A DNA stretch of 64,000 nt from Marchantia polymorpha subsp. ruderalis (GCA_037833965.1 AP031356.1:23086501-23150500), one strand, 5' to 3'. Counted from the first letter of the stretch, positions 13,398 through 25,699 are shown. Numbers and translations are program-made. The notes: a model not told the origin generated them from the letters alone.

Positions 13398-14629
13398 GAG
13401 AGATTTGCTTGATGGTAACATCAGGTTTAGCTTTACCCGATGAGACCCCAACGACGGTGTGCCATCGTACATAGTTCTTGTAACTACGGTTACTATTAGT
13501 TACAATGCGGGGATTACAATCATATATCAATCCCTGATTATAATTTCTGGTGGATTATCACGGGTACATGTATCGATTTTGCTCGAAGTGCAATTTGTTG
13601 TGCTTCAATTCTTCCGATCGCACCGATTTGCGCGGATTTCTCTACTGCCTCCCACCTGCATACTCTTTCCGCAACCTTGTGGATACGACGAGGAGCTCTT
13701 ACCGGAAAGTGGTGCGAGCTCAAGTCTCGCGATCACCCATTTGTGGCGAACAAATAAACTCCAGATGAACATTTCTTTGAGAGATTTGCTTGATGGGACC
13801 CCTGCGGAAAGTAATTTGCTTGATGGGACCCTTCAGGTTTCATTTTACCCGATGGGACCCATGAACGATGCACCGTCACCCATGTTCTAATAACAACTAG
13901 AGAGAGTGCAACGAGTACACCGCAACCGCAGAAAGAGTGGACTTCGGACTCCATCACACTCACTTGTTTTATGTTGTCATTCTGTATCCAGCCACTTTCC
14001 AAGGAGATGAGCAAAGAAATGTTCATCCGGAGTTTATTTGTTCGTCACAAATGGGTGATCGTGAGACTTGAGCAGGGTTACAGAAGGAGTGTGCAGGTGG
14101 GAGGCAACAGAGAAATCCGCGAATCTTTGCGGTGGGAAGAATTGAAGCACAACAAATTGCACTTCGAGCAAAATCGATCTTTGTTCCCGTGATAATCCAC
14201 CAGAAATTATAATTAGGGATTGATCTCTTATTGTAATTCTCGCATTGTAACTAGTAGTAATCGTAGTTACAAGAACTATGTCCGACAGCACACTGTCGTT
14301 GGGGTCCCATCGGGTAAAACTAAACCTGAGGAGTCCCATCAAGTAAATTACTTTCCGCAGGGGTCCCATCAAGCAAATCTCTCACATTTCTTTGCTCGTC
14401 AACTCGGGTAGTGGCTGGATACAGAATTACAACATAAAAACAAGTGAGTGTGATGGAGCGCGAAGTCCACTCTGTCCGCCGGTGCAGTTGACTCGTTGCA
14501 CTTTCTCTAATTGTTATTGGAACATGGATGACGGTGCATCGTTCATGGGATCCCATCGGGTAAAATGAAACCTGAATGGTCACATCAAGCAAATTACTTT
14601 CTGCAGGGGTATCATCAAGCAAATCTCTC
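13398..14629. mobile_element. composite of four inverted-repeat units
   Basis: The block is bounded by GAGAGATTTGCTTGATGG (left) and its inverse (right). It contains two kinds of unit. Unit X lies forward at about 13,398-13,772 and inverted at about 14,022-14,375. Unit Y lies forward at about 13,782-14,020 and inverted at about 14,388-14,629. All share a head with TTGCTTGATGGGACCC, usually twice, then TTTACCCGATGGGACCC, and a tail near CATTTCTTTG. The frames of 70-143 codons found here match each other between strands because of the inverted duplication and contain no transposase motif. I see no clear target duplication around the whole block. Confidence 0.6.
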
Positions 14630-17600
14630 AAAAAATCCGCTTCCTTTTCTTTATGACAATTTACCCATTTTCATTCAGCTCATCTACTGACATCGAAACC
14701 AAATACTTGCACATAGGGCAAAGTGCGAAAGGTTGCAGCAATGTGTACCGGAATAATCGCTGGAAACTGGTACTATACAATTCTCGCCAAAGAGTCTCGA
14801 CCCAAGTGACCTGCGCGAAAGAAGTTACATTTCGACATTTTAATTGCAAATTGAGAAAGTCAAACATTCACAGTAATATTATACCGCGCTAAACTTGCCC
14901 AAAAGTCCGAACCGTGAGAGTACAAATACTGGACCTGTTCATAGAATCTATCATTACCGGGATTTCTCATAGAAATTATAGAGCTCATAGCTGGTTTTAT
15001 TCCAATGTTATCAATACTAGTCTGCCGTAGCAAACCGTTTAGCGTTCGTGAGGTGGGGAAATGATTTGATAACATCCAGCATCGAGCAAGCAACAAACAT
15101 CAATCATTCAGAAGCATCTGTACTGCACAAAAATGAATCTGATGTCACCTCGTGAATACCACAGGCTGCAGTGTCATGAATTTGGTGTTTTGACGGGTCT
15201 ATGGTTTTATATATCAAATTTGAGATTTCACAAATTTGATGATAATATCTCTTAATATATCTTAGTATATATTTTCATCATGATATAAGTGTTTTCATTC
15301 ATTAGATTTGATGTATTAGCAATGGGCTTTTAATCTTCCCATATTTTTACTGCAATAATTTTACAAGTTCCGTGAATGATTTTGTTTCACTCTTTCCAAT
15401 CCCAAACAGTTTCTTTCCATTCCTCATTCCATGCGGACCTAGGTACTGACCAGCCAGTCCAGGGTCGTCCGTGGCCACTTCAGCCTGCGCGAAGAGTCAC
15501 GTAAGAGATCGAGTCTTCAACGAGCCCTCACATTCACGTTAAAGACGCATGGGATTCTCCTGAAATCGTAAATGCACCCGTGCCATTATTTGTAATTCTC
15601 ATAGGCACGTTAGTGACTTCTGAACAGAGCGCAGATCTCGAATGTTGCCTCGGAATTATGGACCTTTCAGTCTAAGTTCCTTACAGTACAGTGATTGTAT
15701 CTGGACTTTTTTTGGTGTCTGCTCATTCCAGTTGATAATATTCTTCTTTTCCCAGTAAAGAGGTCACTCACTAATTCGGTCATGACATTGTAGAGTATTA
15801 AACCGGGGGCGAGCACTACACACTGCCGCAGTTGAGGAATCACAGCGATGGAAAAGATCAGAATACTCACTCCAATGAGCCAAATTGTCAGAGCATAGTC
15901 ACGTAAGTCCTATGGCCCTACTCGGGCACGTTGACTTCGCTCCTCAGGACCTGAGCAGCACTTTCATCTCCTGTCGCCTGACCTTCTGATATCCAAGACA
16001 TGAGTTCTTACCTGTGTCAGAGTGAGTCAGAACTTCAGCAGACGTGAATCTGCAGAGCAAGCATTACAGTAGTCTTCTCCGACAAGTTCTTCGTAGTGAC
16101 ACTCACGGTGTATCACAGTCATAGATATTAGATGTTAATGATTGATCATTGCCGGCAGATCAAATCACATATTCTCTTGCAGAGATGATTAAGGTTGGAA
16201 TTCAGAATGTGCAGTCATCGTAAAGTCGTGCTGTGGTGAATATTTCATGCCGCCTTGCAAGTATAATTCCGTTAGTATCCTTTGTTAATTAAGTGTGTAC
16301 TTGGGAGGCAAGAGTATATAAAGTGTGTGAACCCCATCAAACCGCACAAAGATCAAACTCCACAGTAACCACAGTGTAGGTTTTATTTATATCACAATAA
16401 TGCAAATAACAAAATCATCTGCAGTTTCACATAAAGTGATCTTTGTAGCTGATGAATTTTAGATAAAGTGAGTAAATTTTACTAGAATATTTTTTACGAT
16501 AGACTACACGATGAGATCGCCATGCCGAAAGCCATATGGTGACTTCTTGTGCATGTCGCAATCTGCGTGTGCATAAATACATACATAAAAAACTAGAAAA
16601 CGGAGCGAAAGAAAATACACACATCTGTCAAAGGGAACCTCGCCATAAAAAAGCCAGGCCTATGTCTTAGATACGAAACCAAGAAAGGACTCGATCTCCG
16701 GATATTGGCATCTTGGACACGTGAAAGTTTCTCTTTGTCTCAAGAATATCAAAAGCAATATCGAAACCGGTTACAGTGATTTTGCAAGTATTCTCAGTAC
16801 TCATTGATATCGTACTAAACATGTATTTTAGATCGGCCAAGTTCCCACAGCGGCGAGCCTCTTTCGTAACCAATGAGAATCTAAATTACGGTGATTTAGA
16901 TCCTTATAATCTAGAGATCTCAATGGAGTTTTGAGTCAAATCGGTGCCTGGGACTTCCACAGCCACTTATTTTGTCTTCATAATTTGTCTACTATTAGGA
17001 ATAAAACTATTATCCACAAAAATGGCGTCAGTTTCTAGACTCACAATGCAATTCTAGATTCAATTCTATCTTAGTTCAATCGAGATGCCACATCTTAAAT
17101 GGGGCACGCTTTGAATATCGAGCGAGCCACTCTCGCTCGCGCACTCATTTACTACAAATACATTTTATTATTCGCTAGCGCACTTGTACGAGGACTCTGA
17201 ATAAGACGAATGATCGTGTTAACTCTGTGATACGAAATTCTCTGCAACTGTCTACTGGTCATTACTCCATGCCTTGCTCCTCAAAACCTGCAGATATGAT
17301 TCCTGCCTTGTCATAGACGTCGGGACGAGGGGCTCGAAGTGTCACACAAAAGCCTCCGGCACATGAACAATCTGTCGAAACTGAAGGTACGTTCCTCTTG
17401 AAGCTGAGTATATTTTGAAAACATGAACAATCCGCCTACATTTGAAGCCGTATCAAGAGAGATCGATTCTGCAATTGAATATAAAATTTAAATTTCTCAC
17501 GTCACGTCGATGATCACATTGATACAATCCACTCTCAGTCTGTATGGTTGGTAGTTGTGTATTCAATCCCCTCGTTCGTGGCTTTCATGTGTTGATTGCT

Positions 17601-17860
17601 TCAGGCCCCTTAGTTTAGTGGACCGGAGTTTCTGTTATTCAGGTTCTGCCCTCAATGTCTCCTCTGCCCTCAATGCCGTTCTGTCTTCAAGGAATTTGCA
17701 ACACTGAGATCCAGTCTCGTCAGCCGGTTGCTGGAAAGGAAACAGTTGGCACTCTGATGTATCAAGAGCCTGTGGAGATGCAGGCTTTTTGAGGTCTAAA
17801 GTGAGAAGGTATAACATGTTCTTCAGGTGAATTAAGCGTATCGGATCATGAGGAGGAGGT
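14630..17860. other. no recognised gene
   Basis: No supported gene. A good TATA-like string (TATATAAAG) lies near 16,315, but no coding frame follows it in the next kilobase, so I do not call a promoter. The rest has short frames on both strands only. Confidence 0.4.
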
Positions 17861-18368
17861 GGGCCACCAGCACATGGAGGAAGAGAAGATAGCAAGAATA
17901 GTCGAGGACATGGAGGTTCGATGTATAGAACAGGGTATGATGCTCAAGACAGAACAACGAAGTAGCAGTTATCTCTTGTCGAAGTGAAATAGATTCACAG
18001 CCTCAAGACCGAACACGCTGAATTTCTGCAGAGATACGATTTTCAGGGTGCAGAGAGACAGCTGGAGATGAAACTTTCAGCCCTGGCGAATTTGGCAAGG
18101 ACAGCTCAGGACTTGCTACCAAGGTCTTGACGCAAATCGATTCTTGCCCTTTCACAAAAATCCATCCCTTTGTAATTTGCAACTGGGCTTCGAACAGTTT
18201 GACAAAGGAAGTGAAATCCTCGAGAAAACTCGAGAGGACCTTAGAGTTGGATATTCGCTAAACCAACGATCTTCAACTCTTGAGACTACTTTTGCTGAGA
18301 GTAAGGCAGCCAGAAAGAGAACCAAAGTTTCTTCTGCGTCAGTACCCGATGAGGCCGTCACTGAGTAA
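17861..18368 (+). pseudogene. decayed charged / coiled-coil coding sequence
   Basis: Three plus-strand pieces read as charged, helix-forming protein but lie in different frames. One at about 17,870-17,980 contains HMEEEKIARIVEDMEVRC. One at about 18,000-18,128 contains AEFLQRYDFQGAERQLEMKL. One at 18,144-18,368 contains GSEILEKTREDLRVGYSLN and ends at a stop. Stops and frame changes separate them. I infer one broken gene, possibly of the same general kind as the coiled-coil frame at 22,024, though I see no clear similarity between them. An intron-containing gene is an alternative. Confidence 0.25.
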
Positions 18369-19053
18369 CTGTACATTTCTGGATCCAGCAAAGGTGAAGG
18401 CAACGAACATAACGAGGATACGTAGAGATTCTTCCGGGCAGCATCAACCCGCCAGACCCAACTTAGTGCCGTACGTGCTGTCACCATGCAGATGAATGTT
18501 CTCTTTTACGGTGTTCCAGTAGTGAAATTCACTCACAGCGTCTTCCTGTACCTTGTGCGGGCTTCTTGCATGAATTCCACACATGCATGTCCTGTTCGTG
18601 GAAAAACTCGACTTTTCTTATAAGCCCAAGCCACGATCTTCACGTTCCATCGATCTGTGGATTATGTGGTCGTGCACTTCGCTTCCCGGATCTTTTCCGA
18701 TTGTTGACAAAGTACATCACCGTGAAAGAATGCATGCAGACTGATTCATATCAGGAGATGGAAACCCGTCGACGAGGACATGAAGATAACTTTCACAGCT
18801 CACAGTCGTCGTGCGTGCACTTTCCAATAACTCGAATTTGTGTGGAACTCAGCTGAGCACCAAGATGTTTTCGGAGTATGGAATTTTGGACGTTTTGCAT
18901 GTAAATAAAGCTAAGGACATCGCATATTTCAGACTAAAAAGATTATACCGTATCTCTTCATGAGCAAAATTTGGATCAATTGTTCTCCATGTCCGAGACT
19001 TCATATCTTACTGTACCCAGACTCCTAGTTTTACGTGAAGAACTGGACCAATA

Positions 19054-19434
19054 ATGTTTTTGGTCCTGTCTGCGATTGCTTTAGCTCAACTTGCGCTCCC
19101 AACAATTCCCGTGGGTTGCGTATCGGAGGAGAGGCTTCTGATTTACCAACACCGCTTCGACTTAGCTTCTGAAGACCGTATTTTCACCTTGCCGCCATGT
19201 ACATCACTGCTTTTAAAAGTAATGACACAGAAACAGCACGGACCTCCAAGACTGCAAATGGATAACTTTGTGAACGGGATTTACGGGATAATACGGCAAA
19301 TTTTCAGATCTTCCCCAAGCTTGAGGTCTTATGAAACGTACGTGTCCTGTTTTGACATAGGCTTGCCATGCTTCAGGAGCTACAAGCTGCTCAGGAAATA
19401 TATGTGGCATCTCTTACGAGGTGTATGTAGATGA
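19054..19434 (+). CDS. orphan small protein with signal-peptide-like start
   Basis: This 126-residue frame starts at an ATG and begins with a hydrophobic segment of about 20 residues (MFLVLSAIALAQLALPTIPV), followed by polar sequence. That would suit a secreted or membrane-anchored protein. I recognise no domain. The remainder is rich in Leu, Arg and Ser and has four cysteines after residue 50. It may be a chance frame in a spacer. Transcription data would be needed to keep it. Confidence 0.2.
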   Translation: MFLVLSAIALAQLALPTIPVGCVSEERLLIYQHRFDLASEDRIFTLPPCTSLLLKVMTQKQHGPPRLQMDNFVNGIYGIIRQIFRSSPSLRSYETYVSCFDIGLPCFRSYKLLRKYMWHLLRGVCR

Positions 19435-22023
19435 TGATCACCCATCTCACTCAGCACGCTTGATGGGGTCTAGATTTCCTTGTTGGTATAGTAGTTGGTA
19501 ATCCTTTCTTTCTGTAAACTTGCTCTTATTTCAGACACTTATTGCCGGGTAGCCCGTGCCTGTCAAGCTTCAAACCCTGCTGCCACCCTCGTTCAAGGTT
19601 CAAAGTAATATGTGCAAAATGTATAACCAATGATCCAGTCACTTTTTAGTATATATCCTGATGATCTTAAATATAACTTGTAAAATTTGGATTTGTGGAA
19701 TCTGCTTTGAAACGTTTGGTTGGATGTTGTCCTCTGTCCCGGCAGCTACGTCCGAGACATATTAGGGTTTTGAGATAGAAAGGGATAATGGGCCAGCGGA
19801 GACTACTCCATTACTCACTTAAGTTTTTATTTGTTCATGTTGATATGGTGCTAAAAACTTGTACTAAATATCACTATTTTCCATTCTTGCCAAAAAATAG
19901 GGGCCATATGGATATAAAGTTCATGATGTTTATATGAATGATGTTTATATTATAAACAATGATGATAATACTCCATCAACCCTCAGATAATAAGAGGGAT
20001 AGTGCCCAATTATATCGTGATGATACAAGTAATAAAAAATTATTATCTTAACTATAAAACACAATACTGGAATGCTGCATACTCTTAACGTGATGTTTGT
20101 CTAATGTATCATGTTGGCGAGTGGGCTCTGTGTATAATGCAAACACACGCTGTCTCCCGGGCTCTCATTACATCCATAACTCCAGAGCTAAGAACACAAG
20201 AGTAAGCTTTCTCCATATCCATATACTTGGAGATCTCGCTTTTGCCGCTACCAATATATACTCAATATCATGAGTTTTCATTCACTCAAAATATCTACCA
20301 TATGTTAGATGATAAGCAGTAGAAGTTTGGAATTTAGGGATTGATAATCAGAAAATTTGCAATGTAAAAATGAACACTATACATTTTCTGAATAATGTAT
20401 AGTATAGCCTCCATTTTGATATAATACGAAACATACTAGCAAGGTCTACATGTGAGGTATACAATTTCACAATCCATTAGAAATAGTAAATCCATATTTC
20501 TATTGGAATGGTTTAAAACTATACTCCGATTTTTAGATATGCATTGACTTGAATGAATGCATTATGAATGTACAATAATATCACATTCACACATGAGCAT
20601 TTATGAAAGCATTTTCTTCAATGCGTCTCTTTTTCATTTCTTTCACTCAACATACAGAAATAAAATTAAGAAAAAAAAACATATCGTTGAAATAAAGTTA
20701 GATGAGGCAAATTGAAAAACCTAAAGCTTGGTAGAACTTGCTATAACTAGATCATAAATCAATAAGAACTATTTTTTATTGACTTCTCTATGGACTGATA
20801 ATTAAAAAAAAAATTAGTTGGAATTTATACATGCAAAGTAAAAAATTTATTTGTTAGTAGTTGAAATTCTTGTGTATCAAAAAAATACATGATTGATAAA
20901 AAAATAGTAATTGTGAATACAGTTTCATTGAAAAAAATTCAAAATATTTCAATTTTCATGCTAATAACATCATTTGGAATCATTTCTTTACATAAATAGA
21001 TATAAAAATTTAAAGATCAAAAAAATAAAATCCTGTTCTGTGTTACTGTATAATTTTTTTTATATATTTAGAAATTATTGAATTATTGAAAATACTTAAT
21101 ATTCATAAGCACCAACTTTAGAACTAATTTCGCAAAAAGATGGGGATTATCCAGTCAAGTGAACATTTGATATACCTTATATTCTAAACTTCCATTATTC
21201 AGTAGAATAAGGGAAGTTTAGGATGTAATGTATAAGGTATAATCTCCACTTCGAGCAGTACATCACGGGGTCTTTAAGGTGATTCAGCACCAGCTTCCAA
21301 AGAAATTCGTGATTGTCAGTTTTCACCCAATACTCTCCACTGAAACATTCATAGCTCCTCACGGATAAGACCGATGGAATATGTGGCCTCACTGATTTGC
21401 TGGTCTGTCGTATTGTTCACACGGTAGACAGACATCTCTGCAAGCTGCATGCTTAAACTGCTCGTATAATATCAGGAGATTTTCTCTTGCGGCCTACCAA
21501 AAAACCGACAATGCTAAGAATTTTCGTCACTTGAAGAATGAGATTAATCTAATTGTTTCCGCAACCTCCAAATGCGTCTTTCCCATAATTCCCTACACCG
21601 TAAAGATTTTCATCAGCCTTGCTTCAACCTGGCCACTAGTGAAGGGAAGCAACAACAGTACCCAACTTGATAGCAGTTGGCTGTACGTTGCATATCTAAT
21701 CATTAACGTAAGCAATACCCATCCTTTTTTGTGTTAACCACTTGGCCTCCCTTTTCTGTGAGCAAGTGGACAGTACAACTAATACAGGCTCATCTTCACA
21801 CTCTTCGTGTGCTATGAAGTGATTTCAGTTGCACAGAATACTTGGGATACGACCCACCGTTAGCTCGTTGAGGAGGCGGACGATCGAAGCTCGGAGAGTG
21901 GGGACTCAGTATAAGTAATGCGCAAGAACAGAAGTTCGACATTTCACCTCCTCCAATTCACGGAAGGAAGTTGTTCGCGAAGGAATCATCGGCTTTTACG
22001 ACACTAAAACTGTGAAGGTACCG
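19435..22023. other. AT-rich spacer
   Basis: Mostly AT-rich DNA without a supported gene. It holds a short hairpin at 20,376-20,403 (10-bp arms, 8-nt loop) and the long imperfect hairpin at 21,171-21,241. From about 21,920 the sequence is open in the frame of the next gene. Confidence 0.5.
21171..21241. repeat. 71-nt imperfect fold-back
   Basis: The left arm starts TATACCTTAT and continues through CTAAACTTCC to ATTATTC. After a 4-nt loop (AGTA) the right arm returns through GAATAA, GGAAGTTTAG and ATAAGGTATA. The pairing is broken by a few bulges, as in plant miRNA precursors or short MITEs. A further GGGGATTAT upstream can pair with ATAATCTCC downstream. Confidence 0.5.
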
Positions 22024-22608
22024 ATGGAGAGTGACTTCCCGAAGAAAGCAGGCGAGCAACCCAAGCGTCGAGTTGTATCATACCATGCACTTCAGGATGA
22101 AACAGACGTGAGTCTATACAGAAGAGAGGAGGCGAATGCAACAGAGGAGTCATTGGAGTCAACTCTCAGAAAGACTACGGATGAAGTGGAATTGGAGGAG
22201 CTAGACCAAGACGTCATGCTTCGTGAGCTGATAAGAGATGAAACAACTTCTAGTGATATGCGGGAACCGTTTGCCAAAGAGCTGGCCACAACCACGACAG
22301 AAGTGGTAGAAGTCCCGAAGCTAGCAAAAAACTTACGGGAACTGAAAGCAGAGAGGGCGATCTGGTTGAGGTTACGAGCGAATCTGGAACGGCGGCTGCA
22401 AGACTATCGTGCAGATCTCACCAGCCTGACGATCACAAGAGCTGAGGAGCGACTTTTATCAGATTCATTCCTAAGAAGAATGAAAAAGTTTCGTGCGGAA
22501 CTTGATCGTATGGAGGAGCGGCAGTCGCTACGAAAGACCTCTGAATGCCCAGGATGCAGCTCCACAACAGGAGACTCGGACTCGGAATTCTCAACATCTG
22601 AATTCTAG
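22024..22608 (+). CDS. charged coiled-coil protein, function unknown
   Basis: A 194-residue frame from the first in-frame ATG. It is rich in Glu, Lys, Arg and Leu. Residues of about 35-75 are acidic, and residues of about 95-165 (from KLAKNLRELKAERAIW onward) have the heptad-like pattern of a coiled coil. A serine-rich acidic tail with two cysteines follows. The same frame is open for about 100 bases upstream of the ATG and can be joined to a possible splice acceptor (ACAG) near 21,930, so this may be the last exon of a longer gene. Just after its stop another frame reads coding-like (DVDNIKLYSLHDMRMKVM), so a frameshifted pseudogene is also possible. I do not recognise the family. Confidence 0.4.
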   Translation: MESDFPKKAGEQPKRRVVSYHALQDETDVSLYRREEANATEESLESTLRKTTDEVELEELDQDVMLRELIRDETTSSDMREPFAKELATTTTEVVEVPKLAKNLRELKAERAIWLRLRANLERRLQDYRADLTSLTITRAEERLLSDSFLRRMKKFRAELDRMEERQSLRKTSECPGCSSTTGDSDSEFSTSEF

Positions 22609-23827
22609 ACTACCCGATGTAGATAACATTAAGCTCTATTCTCTACATGACATGCGAATGAAGGTGATGCAACAGCTGGTGACAGTTGTTGGCGATCCGA
22701 CAATGTCATGTTCGTAAAAATGATACTGCTGAGCGACGAGATGAAATTGGTATAAGTAGAAGACTGGTTTGAGCAAGGATGGTCACATGTTTCCGTGTGT
22801 CACAAAAGTTGTGCTTCGAGTACGTCTACGTTTACGTTTGTCTGTTTTTGACATTTCCCGTGTGGTCCTTATTGCGGATGTGGGCCCACAAGTAACAAGT
22901 CTATATTTGTACATGATTCTGTGTAGTACCTTATTCGAACCTACATATAAAACATGGATACCGTTCAACATATTATTTCAAAACTATTTATTTACGTTTC
23001 ATGTTTTGATTTATGTTTCCCACAAATCTCCCAAAAAATAAATTGTTTTACCCAAAATAACAATCAGCATATCTCTTGACTAGAAAATTCCCATAATTTT
23101 TGTTGACTAATTGGGTTTTTTAAATATCCCTCTCTCTTGCTTCATATTTGGGCAATATCATTTTCATGATGAATTTAAGTCGAATCAAAGGAAGTAGTTT
23201 AATGACTCTGATAATAAATTATGGATAATCAAGTTTTTTGCATTACAAACCAATACAGTAAGGTACTTTGGATGTAGATGTCTGTTTAAGTTCATAGCTT
23301 GTATCTTATTCATAATATCTTTTGAAATGATGATTCTTCGAAATGTTTGACATCTATATGATAGTTTTTATATAAATAAAAATTTAGAATGTATTTTTCA
23401 AAATTATACCTTAATCTTTCAATAATTTTGCATCACTAACGAACAAGTCTTTGTTTATTCATTATAATTTTCAATTTCAACATATTTATCAATCATTATG
23501 AATTATAAATAGTGGAAAATGTTACTCTATTTATTATTTAATAAATAGAGCGATAAATTTGTCACTACTTTACATCTCTTATTTACATATTCAATAGTAA
23601 ATATATTATAATAATATATTAGTATATTATTATATTACAGGAGTGTATTCGTCACAAATCAGAACATACATGGTGGGTGTCTGCGGAAGATGACATCATG
23701 ATTTCAGAGTCTCGTCATCACACAACAATTCCTCTCTTCGATTCAACACGCGAGGACGTCGACGGGATTCACCGATTTCTGCCCACAGGGCATCAGACCA
23801 ATTCTCCCAGGGCGCAGGAGATCATCA
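22609..23827. other. AT-rich spacer upstream of the F-box gene
   Basis: AT-rich DNA with no gene. An AT-only fold-back lies at about 23,598-23,640, directly before the more GC-rich leader of the F-box gene. The first 110 bases contain the coding-like frame noted for the preceding gene. I see no clear TATA box at a convincing distance. Confidence 0.5.
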
Positions 23828-25255
23828 ATGGATTCTCTAACAGACGACATGTTGGCCATCGTTCTTGGGTGCTTGAACAGAGTGGTGGACCGGAACAACG
23901 CTGGATTGGTTTGCAGAAGGTTTTACGATGCAGAGAGAGTTTTGCGCACGGAGATTTGTGTGGGTTGTGAAATGAATTCGCCCAGATCTGCCATTGCTGC
24001 CCTGTCAACTCGATTCATCAATCTATCGAAGGTGAAGATTGCGTATCCGAGGTGGATTTCCAGCATGGGCAACCAAGTTGATGACAGTGCGCTGAAAATT
24101 TTGTCTCAAAATTGTCATCAGCTCTCAGACTTGTCGCTTGTGTTCTGTTGCTTCATAACCGATGTCGGCATGGGAAACCTCACGCTCTGTAAACGGTTAC
24201 AGAGCGTTCGACTCAATTTCCTACCTTGTGTAACTGGGCGCGGCCTCTTGTCACTGGTCTCCGGATGTAGGGATTTGACGCTTTTTCACATCGAGAGTCT
24301 GGTGAGTGTGAGAACAGTCGAGTGGCTCGACTTTCTTGGCAGGAAAGGAAATATCCAAAGCTTTGCAGTCAAAAAATGCAGGTGTGTCGGAGACCTTGAG
24401 CTCAGGAGACTCGGTCACAGGGGATGGCACAATTTACAAGAGTTTTCCTTCGAGGTCGATCTAATTCATGGTATCGAAGGAAACACGTACGGATATAATG
24501 GTCGGCAAGCCGTTCTGTTGAATTCTTGGAGCATGGAGGATACGCAAGTAGACGATGGGCCGCAAGAGCGGTTCCCGTATCTGCAAACGCTTTCCTTGAC
24601 CAAATCTCTCTCCCAATTGGGTACAGGTTTGTATTCGCTGATGTTTCAGAGTTCTTCGCTTCGTCACCTGAGACTCGACACCTGTATTGGATTGAGCGAC
24701 GAAGACTTACTTATGATTGCTCATAATTGTTCTCAGCTTTCTTCCCTTTATCTGAGGGCACCTATGGGCCATCTTCATCTTCATCCTATGAATCCACTGC
24801 TTTCTGATGTCGGATTATTGGCTGTAGCTCAACTCTGTTCGAACCTTGAAACCTTAGAGCTTTCAGTCTGGGAATTCGATCCAAGTCCAGTGTTCTCAAG
24901 TGCAGGTATAGCGGCCATGGTGGAGAACTGTTCAAATCTTAGAAGGTTGATACTCACGTCTGCTATCCAACTTTCAGCTCAAGTGATAACTGCCGTGTTT
25001 AGGTCAATTAGTTTGAAGTCTTTAGAGCTTGTACGATGCCGTCTTTTATGTTTTGAAGATTTGGAAATTGTAAATAATTCTGTTCTAGATGAGCTCATAA
25101 TCCGAGATTGTGACGATCCTGATGCATGCTTTGATACCCTTAGGCGCTGCAGAAGGTTGAGATGCCTCACTGTGGATAATTGCCCCAATGTCGATAGGGA
25201 AGGGTTAGTGGCCCTAGCAGATGTTGTATACTACAATGGTACTCGCATCCATTGA
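23828..25255 (+). CDS. FBL14: F-box/LRR protein, FBL14-like
   Basis: A 475-residue intronless protein that begins with an F-box (residues 1-45, with LTDDMLAIVL and DRNNAGLVCRRF). Degenerate leucine-rich repeats fill the rest, to a last repeat near LRCLTVDNCPNVDREGL. The order of segments follows plant F-box/LRR-repeat protein 14 (Arabidopsis At1g80570 type). In particular there is a conserved start of the LRR region (alternating Ser/Arg, then ALSTRF and NLSKV), GNQVDDSALKIL, and TVEWLDFLGR. Proteins of this class are substrate receptors of SCF ubiquitin ligases; the F-box binds the SKP1-like adaptor and the repeats bind the target. The target is not known from sequence. The start is the only ATG that gives a complete F-box. 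The family call is firm and the exact orthology is inferred. Confidence 0.8.
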   Translation: MDSLTDDMLAIVLGCLNRVVDRNNAGLVCRRFYDAERVLRTEICVGCEMNSPRSAIAALSTRFINLSKVKIAYPRWISSMGNQVDDSALKILSQNCHQLSDLSLVFCCFITDVGMGNLTLCKRLQSVRLNFLPCVTGRGLLSLVSGCRDLTLFHIESLVSVRTVEWLDFLGRKGNIQSFAVKKCRCVGDLELRRLGHRGWHNLQEFSFEVDLIHGIEGNTYGYNGRQAVLLNSWSMEDTQVDDGPQERFPYLQTLSLTKSLSQLGTGLYSLMFQSSSLRHLRLDTCIGLSDEDLLMIAHNCSQLSSLYLRAPMGHLHLHPMNPLLSDVGLLAVAQLCSNLETLELSVWEFDPSPVFSSAGIAAMVENCSNLRRLILTSAIQLSAQVITAVFRSISLKSLELVRCRLLCFEDLEIVNNSVLDELIIRDCDDPDACFDTLRRCRRLRCLTVDNCPNVDREGLVALADVVYYNGTRIH

Positions 25256-25441
25256 GCTCTGCAAAAGCTCTCCTTGTAAATGGCTGCAGACCTTGGCTTG
25301 CTTTGAGTAAAAGTGAATAGTTAAATGTAGAGTGTGTTCATCATCCATTCGTTTGTCCCCGATATCAGGAGGTCAGGATTGGTGCGGCTATGAACAAGCT
25401 TCGCTGTCGTCTCGGGAAGATCTTCCCAGTTTTGACATACC

Positions 25442-25478
25442 CAATTCACTAACTCATACATTATGAGTTAGTGAATTG
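25442..25478. repeat. perfect palindrome, 17-bp arms
   Basis: CAATTCACTAACTCATA is followed by CAT and then its exact inverse. It lies about 190 bp after the F-box stop codon, so it may be in the 3' UTR, where it would fold into a stable RNA hairpin. It is one of a set of such palindromes in the window. Confidence 0.85.
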
Positions 25479-25664
25479 TATACTACATGTATTTACATGT
25501 ATACTACTTGTATTTATGTCAATAATTTTTTGAAAGTCCTCTACAAGCTTTCTAGGTAAAGTATAGTTGAAGATGATGTAGCTAGTATATTCTGAGTGAA
25601 ATATTTTGGAAATAAATGTAAAAACATGAGAATATAACGTCAATTATATTACTTTTGTATCGCA

Positions 25665-25699
<35 letters not shown>
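25665..25699. repeat. (AT)n then (AC)n microsatellite
   Basis: About ten AT units run directly into about seven AC units. A simple sequence repeat, likely polymorphic. Confidence 0.9.

Noticed and set aside
13459..14631. Frames of 70-143 codons on both strands with similar sequences
   Set aside because: They mirror each other because of the inverted repeat units and contain no transposase or other domain.
16310..16330. TATA box (TATATAAAG)
   Set aside because: No coding frame or leader is recognisable downstream, so it cannot be tied to a gene.
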